Position numbers and translations under genes: made by a program. Source: Planctomycetaceae bacterium (GTDB lineage: Bacteria; Planctomycetota; Phycisphaerae; Phycisphaerales; SM1A02). Taken from it: a stretch of 7,129 nt of DNA. This document shows, piece by piece, positions 1 through 4,775 of this stretch. Below the pieces are notes generated by a model. It did not search any database and was not told where the DNA came from. It was given only the letters and a program-made list of their open reading frames with translations. The stretch is from assembly GCA_947474205.1 (NCBI GenBank), contig CANJIC010000103.1, positions 1-7,129 on the forward strand, read 5' to 3'. Position 1 is the stretch's first letter. Each line of letters opens with the position of its first letter.

Positions 1-8
1 AAAACTCC

Positions 9-26
9 TTGAGTCGTAAGACTCAA
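9..26 (-). terminator. Hairpin downstream of the leftmost minus-strand ORF
   Basis: A perfect 7-bp stem (TTGAGTC / GACTCAA) encloses the loop GTAA. On the minus strand it lies five bases after the TGA stop at 31-33 and is followed by GGAGTTTT. The T-run is short (four) and is separated from the stem by GGAG, so it is a weak intrinsic terminator at best. Its position directly behind a stop codon is the main support. Confidence 0.45.
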
Positions 27-30
27 ATAA

Positions 31-528
31 TCACCAAGCCATTTTGAAATGGCGGTAATTCCAAACGGCAGAAAACGCCTGCCAGCGGTGTGATTGAAAG
101 AGCTCAACGTGAGCAATTTCAATCTGGCGCTTCTTATGTGGTTTTGAAACCGCACAAGAATTACCCCGAAGTGGAATGGATTTGTTGGTTGCCGTTCCCA
201 CGGTTTCCAACATTTCTGCTTCCACAGATGTAAACGTAAAAAACAGGTGGTCACAGTCACGCAATTTCAAAATTTTTGTAAATAGTTTTGAGAATGTGCC
301 CTTACGCATTGCAAACGAAACATTTACAAAAAGTATTTTGTGTGGGTGGTGGCAAAAACATCTAGTCACATAAAGCGCTCCAGCTTTGTAATGGCTTTTG
401 CCAAGAGTGCTTTGCAATTCTGTGTTTGCCAGGCGCATGCAATTTGGCAACGCGGCCAGCTGGAACAGTTGTTCTTGAAGGCGCTCTTCAAGTGCGCCAT
501 TCCAATACGCATAAAAATCAATGTGCAA
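31..528 (-). CDS. Hypothetical protein, 165 codons, possibly composite or spurious
   Basis: This is an open frame with no recognised domain. The longest version would start at TTG (528), with only a T-rich stretch and no ribosome binding site upstream. The first ~50 codons look protein-like (an amphipathic ALEERLQEQLFQLAALPN segment). The middle (~370-265) is AT-rich and reads like intergenic DNA. At 225-263 the frame runs through a DNA motif that recurs twice elsewhere in non-coding DNA (3174-3212 and 3283-3341). The gene may therefore be only the part below the motif: GTG at 225 (64 aa) or ATG at 213 (60 aa), ending HFKMAW. The frame ends at a TGA followed by a hairpin, which supports a real 3' end. 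There is no signal peptide or membrane segment. Function unknown. Confidence 0.35.
   Translation of the reverse strand: MHIDFYAYWNGALEERLQEQLFQLAALPNCMRLANTELQSTLGKSHYKAGALYVTRCFCHHPHKILFVNVSFAMRKGTFSKLFTKILKLRDCDHLFFTFTSVEAEMLETVGTATNKSIPLRGNSCAVSKPHKKRQIEIAHVELFQSHRWQAFSAVWNYRHFKMAW
225..263 (-). promoter_or_regulatory. Repeated motif, copy A (minus orientation)
   Basis: On the minus strand this reads TGCGTGA, then a variable six bases, then CCACCTG, a T6 run, ACGTTTACAT and CTGTG. The 22 bases at 228-249 are identical to 3315-3336 on the plus strand. Similarity to that copy continues about 25 bases further upstream (ATTTACAAAAATTTTGAAA here, ATTTGCAAAAATGTGAAAG there). It contains GTGA-N6-CCAC, one mismatch from the CRP/FNR-type palindrome GTGA-N6-TCAC. 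The copy ends exactly at a GTG codon (225) in frame with the ORF ending at 31. A regulatory role is inferred from the recurrence. Confidence 0.5.
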
Positions 529-563
529 AAAAAAAGAATTAAAATCTATTTAGCACCATTTAC

Positions 564-591
564 TTGACTTGCTTTGTATTTGGTGTAGGTT
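564..591 (+). promoter_or_regulatory. Candidate sigma70-type promoter for the sigma factor/kinase operon
   Basis: A TTGACT -35 box (564-569) is followed by a 16-base spacer and TAGGTT (586-591) as the -10 box. Transcription would begin near 598 and leave a ~100-base leader before the GTG start at 701. The -35 is five of six to consensus; the -10 is weaker. No other good promoter is seen between 530 and 700. Confidence 0.4.
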
Positions 592-690
592 GAATTTGTC
601 GGAGATAACAGGGTAGGTCGGATGGTTTAGGGGTAGTTCCGGTTTTGATGCGTTTGGGCGTTTCCAAGCAAGTCAAAGTCAGTTTGATTT

Positions 691-695
691 GGAGG
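691..695 (+). promoter_or_regulatory. Ribosome binding site deciding the sigma factor start
   Basis: GGAGG lies five bases before the GTG at 701. An in-frame TTG at 689 overlaps this site and would give a protein four residues longer, but it has no binding site of its own. The GTG at 701 is therefore the better start. Confidence 0.75.
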
Positions 696-700
696 TCCCT

Positions 701-1315
701 GTGTCCGATTCCCAACAAACAATTTTGCCACTTTCAGAGTTATTTGAAAGCATTTATGTTCGCCTGAAGGAGCTGAGCGCTTTGCATATGCGTTCGCAAC
801 CTCGCGGCCACACATTGCAACCCACCGCCGTTGTTCATGAAGCCTTTATCAAGTTGGCCGATCGCGATTCCAAAGAATTTCAATCAGAAGAGCATTTCTT
901 GGCTACTGCGGCCACAGTGCTTCGCTCCGTCTTGGGTGATCATGCGCGCCGTCGCCTTTCCAGGAAGCGTGGCGGTCAAACCTTTAAAGCCAGCACGGAT
1001 GTCTTTGAACCATGTGACGCAACGGTTGATTCCGGCGGCATTTTGGCTTTGGAAGACGCCCTGCAAAGTTTGGCCAAGGAAGATCCTCGCAGTGCGCAAG
1101 TTGCTGAACTGCGCATCTTTGGCGGTTTGGAACCAAAGCACATTGCGCGCTTGTTGGATTTAAGCAGTGCAACAGTGACCCGCGATTGGCGCTTTGCCAA
1201 AGCATGGTTGCAGACGGATTACGATGTTCGCGTTCGCACTGGCGCTATTCGACCAAGTGCGGCAAATAATGTAATTGACTCAATGGATGACAGCTCCGAT
1301 GAGGTGTCCAAATGA
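701..1315 (+). CDS. ECF-type RNA polymerase sigma factor (planctomycete Sig-70_X6-like)
   Basis: This 204-residue protein directs RNA polymerase to a dedicated promoter set. Region 2 spans roughly residues 15-92 and contains RGHTLQPTAVVHEAFIKL (35-52), the hallmark of the planctomycete/acidobacterial ECF group that TIGR02999 describes, and a basic stretch HARRRLSRKRGG (81-92). A linker follows. Region 4 (~115-170) carries a helix-turn-helix: ELRIFGGLEPKHIARLLDLS, then SATVTRDWRFAKAWL. The C-terminus runs about 34 residues past region 4 and is Asp/Ser-rich. The acidic DxED-like cluster usual in ECF region 2.2 is replaced by LQPTAVV, with Thr42 in that place. There is no anti-sigma gene nearby. 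The stop overlaps the kinase ATG by four bases (ATGA), so the two are translationally coupled. Family assignment is firm; target promoters are unknown. Confidence 0.93.
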   Translation: MSDSQQTILPLSELFESIYVRLKELSALHMRSQPRGHTLQPTAVVHEAFIKLADRDSKEFQSEEHFLATAATVLRSVLGDHARRRLSRKRGGQTFKASTDVFEPCDATVDSGGILALEDALQSLAKEDPRSAQVAELRIFGGLEPKHIARLLDLSSATVTRDWRFAKAWLQTDYDVRVRTGAIRPSAANNVIDSMDDSSDEVSK

Positions 1316-2382
1316 GTCTTTGCCCACAAATTGCACCAAATCGCTGGATGATTGTTCGCGGCCTGTTTGACACTGTGTCCTGCATGGCCAGCGCACAGCG
1401 CAAGGCGTTCCTAGATTTTGCATGCCCAGACGCCGACATTCGTACAGAAGTAGAAGGCTTGATTGAAGGCGACATGAATTCGCAAGACATGGTCATGCCT
1501 GCCGACGCCGCCAAGAACGAAGTTGAGCATGAAGAGCCATTGCCACAGATTTCTGGATACACCATTGACCGCGTGTTGGGCACTGGTGGCGCGGGTAGCG
1601 TGTTTAGCGCCATCAACAGCGCAACTGGCCGTCGCGTGGCTATTAAAACGGTTCGCTCGCATGGCGCCGGTAGCCAAGTGTTGCAGAGATTTCGCCAAGA
1701 GTGTCGCGCGCTGTCGCGTCTTTCACATTCGGGCATTGTGCAGGTTGTGGAAACAGGTTCCGTGAATGGCAACACGTATTTGGTTATGGAATTCATCAAC
1801 GGGGTGTCGCTGGACGTGTGGACCAAGGCCAACAGCCCAACCGCCGCGCGCAGTATTGTTCTTGTTCAAGAAATTCTTGTGGCCTTGGCGCACGCGCATG
1901 ACGCGGGCGTAATTCACCGCGACATCAAACCACACAATGTGATGGTGACCACTGATGGTCACATTAAACTTGTTGACTTTGGCGTGGCGCGCCTTACCAA
2001 TGAAGAGGGCCGCCGCACCGGTTTCCGCACGGAGACAGGTCACTTGGTGGGAACATTCGCGTACATGAGCCCGGAGCAAACCGACGGTCGCAGTGACCGT
2101 ATTGGTGTGACTAGCGACGTGTACCAAGTTGCGTTGTTGCTGTTTGAAATGCTCGCCGGTCGTTTGCCATACGAAGCCGATGGCAAGAGCGCCGCCGGTT
2201 TGTTGAACGCCGTGCTTATGGATGAGCGCGTGCGCCTTGAAGAAGTGCGCCCCGAGTTGGCTGGCCCAATCAGCGACTTGTTGAACAAAGCTTTGGCGAT
2301 TGATCAAAACGCAAGGCCGCAAACGGTCCGCGCCTTTGATGTGGCGCTTGATGCGGTTCTAGAAACTTTGGCCATTGTGTAA
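1312..2382 (+). CDS. Hanks-type serine/threonine protein kinase, soluble
   Basis: This 356-residue kinase transfers phosphate from ATP to Ser/Thr of protein targets. Residues 15-55 match the N-terminal segment common in planctomycete kinases beside ECF factors (KAFLDFACPDADIRTEVEGL). The kinase domain covers about 83-350: glycine loop LGTGGAGSVF (89-98), ATP-anchoring Lys112 in VAIK, helix-C Glu130, catalytic HRDIKPHNV (202-210, Asp204), DFG at 222-224, GTFAYMSPEQ (247-256), Asp269 and Arg335. All key residues are present, so it should be active. Unlike many planctomycete relatives it has no transmembrane helix and no C-terminal WD40, TPR or sensor part; it ends right after the catalytic fold. 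Translation is coupled to the sigma factor, making that protein the likeliest partner, by inference. A strong terminator follows at 2454-2478. Confidence 0.95.
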   Translation: MSLCPQIAPNRWMIVRGLFDTVSCMASAQRKAFLDFACPDADIRTEVEGLIEGDMNSQDMVMPADAAKNEVEHEEPLPQISGYTIDRVLGTGGAGSVFSAINSATGRRVAIKTVRSHGAGSQVLQRFRQECRALSRLSHSGIVQVVETGSVNGNTYLVMEFINGVSLDVWTKANSPTAARSIVLVQEILVALAHAHDAGVIHRDIKPHNVMVTTDGHIKLVDFGVARLTNEEGRRTGFRTETGHLVGTFAYMSPEQTDGRSDRIGVTSDVYQVALLLFEMLAGRLPYEADGKSAAGLLNAVLMDERVRLEEVRPELAGPISDLLNKALAIDQNARPQTVRAFDVALDAVLETLAIV

Positions 2383-2453
2383 TTGAATTCTGCTGGTATT
2401 TACTAAACGCTACGGGTGAGTGAGTGTGCTTGAGACTGATATAAAGCATGTGT

Positions 2454-2478
2454 AAAAACGCCAGGAAATGGCGTTTTT
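2454..2478 (+). terminator. Intrinsic terminator of the sigma/kinase operon, probably bidirectional
   Basis: A perfect 10-bp stem AAAAACGCCA / TGGCGTTTTT encloses a GGAAA loop and is followed by ATACTTTT. The symmetrical A and T ends let it work on both strands, so it could also stop minus-strand transcription coming from the gene at 2636-3172. It lies about 70 bases after the kinase stop. Confidence 0.8.
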
Positions 2479-2583
2479 ATACTTTTAGGAACAATGCTGT
2501 GACAGAGGCGCTGGCGCACAAATGTGAAGGCGCTACATGCACTAGAGAAAGCGTTGGGCGCGCGTAGTCGCCAATGAATACGA

Positions 2584-2604
2584 CATTTCGCATTTCGCAT
2601 TTCG
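2584..2604. repeat. Three tandem copies of CATTTCG
   Basis: The 7-bp unit CATTTCG occurs three times without interruption in the convergent spacer between the kinase and the gene ending at 2636. Apart from this and the terminator at 2454-2478, nothing recognisable is seen between 2383 and 2635. A weak minus-strand open frame there (2403-2600) looks spurious. Confidence 0.7.
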
Positions 2605-2635
2605 AATTGTAAATGGGCTACATAGCGCTGGGCTA

Positions 2636-3172
2636 TTAAGCAGTTGAGCGTGAGCGGCGTCGTTCGCTTTGCGTTTGCGGCAATGTCACTTCGTCCATGG
2701 CCACACCTGCGCCAAGGACCATGGTTGTGGTGCCAGTGACGCTGGCAATAATCATGTACTTGCCGGCATTCAAAAGAAGGTCAGGCGCGTCAATGCCGCG
2801 GGTTAATAGATCGGGCACCACAAGCTTGCCAAAGCTGTCCCACAGATTGGCTTCAGCTTCTGGTCCTTGCGCAACCGCCCATAGTGGCAGTGTCATGGTT
2901 TCGCCTTCAAGGACATGGCACTCTATTTCAAGGTCGGCGCGTTCTGGACCAGACAGGCTGGCGTGAAAGTGCGTTTGGCACAGGTTTAAAGTAATGCCGC
3001 CGATGGCGTTGGGGTCCGGTTGCAGGGCGTAGGTGTGGCTGGTCTTTGGAATGTGAAAGATTTCGCGGCTAATGTGCGGCTGTTTAGGTAGCCACAAACG
3101 CAGTTCGGCCTGGGTGACTCTCAACGTTGCGGTTTCAGCCTGTGACCAAAGATATTTCGGAATGCTCTTCAC
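2636..3172 (-). CDS. Hypothetical protein of 178 residues, unrecognised
   Basis: The frame has coding-like composition, but I do not recognise a family. The first possible start after the upstream in-frame TGA is GTG at 3172; an overlapping ATG (3174) runs straight into TGA. No Shine-Dalgarno sequence precedes the GTG. Instead, repeat motif copy B abuts it, so the mRNA may be leaderless or the true start may lie further in. There is no signal peptide. The protein looks rich in beta strands (TATLRVTQAELRLWL near 14-28, GGITLNLCQTHFHASL at 58-73, ADLEIECHVLEGETMTLPLW at 79-98). It has a Gly/Thr-rich moderately hydrophobic stretch at 132-159, two cysteines (65, 85) and a basic tail SERRRSRSTA. 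It is probably a small cytoplasmic beta-sandwich-like protein. It converges on the kinase operon. Confidence 0.65.
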   Translation of the reverse strand: MKSIPKYLWSQAETATLRVTQAELRLWLPKQPHISREIFHIPKTSHTYALQPDPNAIGGITLNLCQTHFHASLSGPERADLEIECHVLEGETMTLPLWAVAQGPEAEANLWDSFGKLVVPDLLTRGIDAPDLLLNAGKYMIIASVTGTTTMVLGAGVAMDEVTLPQTQSERRRSRSTA

Positions 3173-3173
3173 A

Positions 3174-3212
3174 TAGATGTAAACGTAATTTTTGCCTGTC
3201 CTTGATCACGCA
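3174..3212 (-). promoter_or_regulatory. Repeated motif, copy B (minus orientation)
   Basis: On the minus strand this reads TGCGTGATCAAGG (3212-3200), then ACAGGCAAAAA, then TTACGTTTACAT (3188-3177) and CTATG. It shares the first 13 bases with copy C and the ACGTTTACAT block with both other copies, while the centre differs. The CRP-like palindrome is damaged here (GTGA-N6-ACAG). The copy directly abuts the GTG start of the gene at 2636-3172, so it should be part of that gene's promoter or control region. Confidence 0.5.
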
Positions 3213-3282
3213 CTTAACAATTTTTTAATAAATACTTCAAATTGTTTGGTTTACGTTCGTTTATCAGTCAAATAAAAATAAA

Positions 3283-3341
3283 TTTGCAAAAATGTGAAAG
3301 TGCGTGATCAAGGTCACCTGTTTTTTACGTTTACATATATG
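3283..3341 (+). promoter_or_regulatory. Repeated motif, copy C, with a perfect CRP/FNR-type half-site pair
   Basis: This copy contains GTGA-TCAAGG-TCAC (3304-3317), an exact match to the GTGA-N6-TCAC core bound by many CRP/FNR-family activators. The T6 run and ACGTTTACAT (to 3336) follow. TATATG at 3336-3341 could be a -10 box, placing the start near 3348-3352 and the palindrome about 38-41 bases upstream, the usual activator position at class II promoters. CGTTTACAT also resembles a half-site of LacI/GalR-type operators. Binding is inferred, not shown. Confidence 0.45.
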
Positions 3342-3347
3342 TCAGAG

Positions 3348-3440
3348 AGTGTCGTGCTGGCACTTTCAAAACAAGCATGTGGTCGACCCCCTTTTTCGAC
3401 CTTACCCCGACGTACCCCTTTTCGTCGGGGTTTTGCTTTT
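3348..3440 (+). ncRNA. Candidate small RNA with two C-rich-loop hairpins
   Basis: Downstream of motif C the plus strand folds into two successive hairpins. The first is GGTCGA / TCGACC (3381-3386 and 3396-3401) with loop CCCCCTTTT. The second is CCCCGACG / CGTCGGGG (3405-3412 and 3423-3430) with loop TACCCCTTTT, followed by TTTTGCTTTT. Both loops contain CCCCTTTT, a sequence that could pair with purine-rich ribosome binding sites. A transcript of roughly 90 bases would result. A frame from ATG 3339 runs straight through both hairpins and into the antisense of the next gene, so coding is unlikely. The 5' end is a guess from the putative -10 box. Confidence 0.4.
3405..3440 (+). terminator. Rho-independent terminator (plus strand)
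   Basis: A perfect GC-rich 8-bp stem CCCCGACG / CGTCGGGG with a 10-base loop is followed immediately by TTTTGCTTTT. No T-run follows on the minus strand, so the polarity is plus. Because no plus-strand protein gene ends here, it implies a short plus-strand transcript from the motif C region. The hairpin also lies just past the stop of the minus-strand gene ending at 3440. Confidence 0.7.
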
Positions 3441-4123
3441 TATACTTTTTTCACGGGAAGCGCTTCAACCGTCTGTTCATTGCGCCGCCGTCGAGTGGTG
3501 GCAATGCCGGCCATAAGCAAGAATGCGGTCACGCCAGGAGTGGGAACTATGTTTTTATATCCAAGTATGAATGATGTGACTGCGGCGAAGTTGTCGGGTG
3601 TTGTTGTTTGAAAGCGACTTAGCTCCAGCGACAAAATGCTGTCGCCGTCGCTTTCAAAACCAGTGAAGGTGCTTGCGTTATCAATGGAACGCACAAACAC
3701 ATCGCCGTTGTTTAATTGAACTTTCATAACGCCGCCTAGGAAATCGCCTGCGTTGTTGGTGTAATGAAACAGACCGCCAACGGCGTACACGGCGCCGGGA
3801 GTGAATTGAAATTTCAATTTGTCGCTAGGGTTGATGGTGCGAATCAGATCGGCTTCGCCAACGAGACCGTGTGCCGCAGAGGCAAGCCACGCATATTCAT
3901 TTGCGCCTCCAGAGAATTCAGCGGCCGCACCCGTGTACGTTTGAAATGTTTGGTTGTATTTCGATAATGGATGACTGAGAAGTCCGGCGTTGAATGCCGC
4001 TGTGTCATCAAAGAAAGTGATTGCGGCGCTCGCTCTTAAGCAAATGCATTGCGCAATGGTTGCGGCAAGGGCGGTGCAGGTGACGCCGTATATTTTTTTA
4101 CATTTTTGAAGTGTTGATTGCAT
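3440..4123 (-). CDS. Secreted protein with PEP-CTERM-like sorting tail
   Basis: This 227-residue exported protein starts at ATG 4123, which has an AAGAGA stretch nine bases upstream. An in-frame TTG at 4147 would add eight residues but lacks a good site. Residues 1-33 form a signal peptide: basic KCKKIYG, hydrophobic TALAATIAQCICL, cleavage probably after RASA. The mature part begins ITFFDDTAAFNAGL, as in many secreted planctomycete beta-sandwich proteins with PEP-CTERM-type tails. It continues as a beta-rich Gly/Asn/Thr domain without catalytic motifs that I can see. The C-terminus has the tripartite sorting signal: VPTPG (193-197), a short hydrophobic helix VTAFLLMAGIATT, and RRRR (211-214). 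In such systems an exosortase removes the tail and attaches the protein to the surface. Here 13 further residues follow the arginines. No exosortase gene is in the window. The exact role is unknown. Confidence 0.85.
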   Translation of the reverse strand: MQSTLQKCKKIYGVTCTALAATIAQCICLRASAAITFFDDTAAFNAGLLSHPLSKYNQTFQTYTGAAAEFSGGANEYAWLASAAHGLVGEADLIRTINPSDKLKFQFTPGAVYAVGGLFHYTNNAGDFLGGVMKVQLNNGDVFVRSIDNASTFTGFESDGDSILSLELSRFQTTTPDNFAAVTSFILGYKNIVPTPGVTAFLLMAGIATTRRRRNEQTVEALPVKKV

Positions 4124-4221
4124 AGCGAAAAATCTCTTGTCTTTCAAAATAAAGTGAGTCCCTACGGGGCGTGAACAAGTGAGCCGACAACAACACAGTG
4201 CTTCTATTTATGTATTTCCAA

Positions 4222-4466
4222 ATGAAAGAATTAAATTTTTACATTTCAAGGTTGAAGTGGAAGACGTGGTCGCCCGATAACGCGACTCCACAAGAGATCC
4301 GTTGATTCATTTTGGGGTGGCTCTGTAGTCGGGTACCGGTCAGGACAACTCAAACGACGCCGACTATGCGCGCGCGGTGACAGAGGCTGCTCGCCTGGCT
4401 CATGAACCTGCGGCATCCGCGCTGCCCGGTTACAGCGCCGCACCTATGAAAGGTATGAAGCATTAG
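4222..4466 (+). pseudogene. Possible gene remnant or two small ORFs in the intergenic region
   Basis: Two short stretches look coding although no full gene exists. ATG 4222 opens a 27-codon frame containing KWKTWSPDNATPQEIR, ending at TGA 4303-4305. In a different frame, 4329-4466 gives 45 codons without a start (SGTGQDNSNDADYARA..., helix AVTEAARLAHEPAASAL, end PMKGMKH), closed by TAG. The second part uses GC-rich third positions, unlike the AT-rich flanks. Together they could be a decayed gene with a frameshift and internal stops, or just chance. I recognise no family in either part. Confidence 0.25.
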
Positions 4467-4475
4467 CTGCGCGCC

Positions 4476-4548
4476 TTTGGATATGCATAAAGTTCATGCC
4501 GCGGGTCTTCTATATATAGATGCGTCTTTTTTAATGCGTCTTTGGATA
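4476..4548. repeat. Short direct repeats upstream of the tps promoter
   Basis: TTTGGATA occurs at 4476-4483 and 4541-4548. TGCGTCTTT occurs at 4521-4529 and 4535-4543, spaced by 14 bases. GCGCGCC near the left copy and GGCGCGC just right of the second form an inverted pair. A TATATATA stretch lies at 4511. The function is unclear; a protein-binding region or old duplication is possible. Otherwise 4467-4680 shows no gene. Confidence 0.4.
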
Positions 4549-4680
4549 ACTTTGGCGCGCTGAACGGACAAGCACTCCACATTCACCGAGCGCGCAAATA
4601 ACTCTTTGCATGAGCCATGCTTACAGCACAAATTTTACATAAAAAAATTAAAGTTTTTGAAGGCATCCGTCGCTTCTAAA

Positions 4681-4702
4681 TGCTTGCTTGCTTGCTTGCT
4701 TG
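4681..4702 (+). repeat. Tetranucleotide microsatellite (TGCT)5.5
   Basis: Five complete TGCT units (4681-4700) plus TG run directly into ACAAGCA. The last TTG of the tract supplies the first half of the TTGACA -35 box of the tpsB promoter. The end of the tract also forms an odd palindrome TGCTTG-A-CAAGCA (4697-4709) across the -35, which could be an operator. Tracts of this kind can gain or lose units by slippage. Confidence 0.85.
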
Positions 4703-4728
4703 ACAAGCATCTTGCAGAGGTTTACATT
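4700..4728 (+). promoter_or_regulatory. Strong candidate promoter of the tpsB-tpsA operon
   Basis: A perfect TTGACA (4700-4705), a 17-base spacer and TACATT (4723-4728, four of six to consensus) form a housekeeping-type promoter. Transcription would start near 4735 and give a leader of about 40 bases to the ATG at 4776. The microsatellite lies immediately upstream, where alpha subunits or activators normally bind. Confidence 0.65.
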
Positions 4729-4759
4729 GGTTCAACGCATTCACTTGAACTAACCCCGT

Positions 4760-4764
4760 GGAGA
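4760..4764 (+). promoter_or_regulatory. Probable ribosome binding site of tpsB
   Basis: GGAGA lies 11 bases before ATG 4776, slightly far but the only purine-rich site in the leader. The upstream in-frame GTG at 4758 overlaps it and is preceded by pyrimidine-rich AACTAACCCC, so ATG 4776 is preferred. Confidence 0.5.
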
Positions 4765-4775
4765 AATTTTCAATT

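Larger units (their letters stand above)
3174..3341. repeat. Inverted pair of ~39-41 bp motifs bounding an AT-rich spacer
   Basis: Copy B (3174-3212, minus) and copy C core (3301-3341, plus) face outward around an 88-bp AT-rich spacer. Inner ends TGCGTGATCAAGG and outer ends ACGTTTACAT are shared. This is consistent with a divergent promoter region using one regulator. It also resembles a small inverted-repeat element, but no target-site duplication is visible. Nothing else is recognised in the spacer 3213-3282. Confidence 0.5.

Noticed and set aside
1245..1832. Long minus-strand frames opposite the kinase (also 1723-2322)
   Set aside because: They are antisense shadows of a gene with complete kinase motifs and have no supporting start signals.
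2403..2600. Minus-strand open frame of 65 codons in the convergent spacer
   Set aside because: It covers the terminator hairpin and the CATTTCG repeats, has no ribosome binding site, and its residue makeup is not protein-like.
3174..3341. Miniature transposable element (MITE)
   Set aside because: Inverted ends are present, but no target-site duplication is visible and copy A occurs singly, so a shared control element is the simpler reading; it is kept only as a repeat.
3294..3611. Plus-strand open frame of 105 codons beginning in motif C
   Set aside because: It passes through both hairpins and the terminator and then runs antisense to the secreted protein gene; the composition is that of a shadow frame.
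4246..4443. Minus-strand open frame of 65 codons in the intergenic region
   Set aside because: It is Arg/Pro-rich, as expected for the complement of a GC-rich stretch, and the plus-strand frames in the same place look more coding-like.
4681..4702. Possible CRISPR or tandem protein-coding repeat
   Set aside because: The unit is only four bases with no spacers; it is a simple microsatellite.
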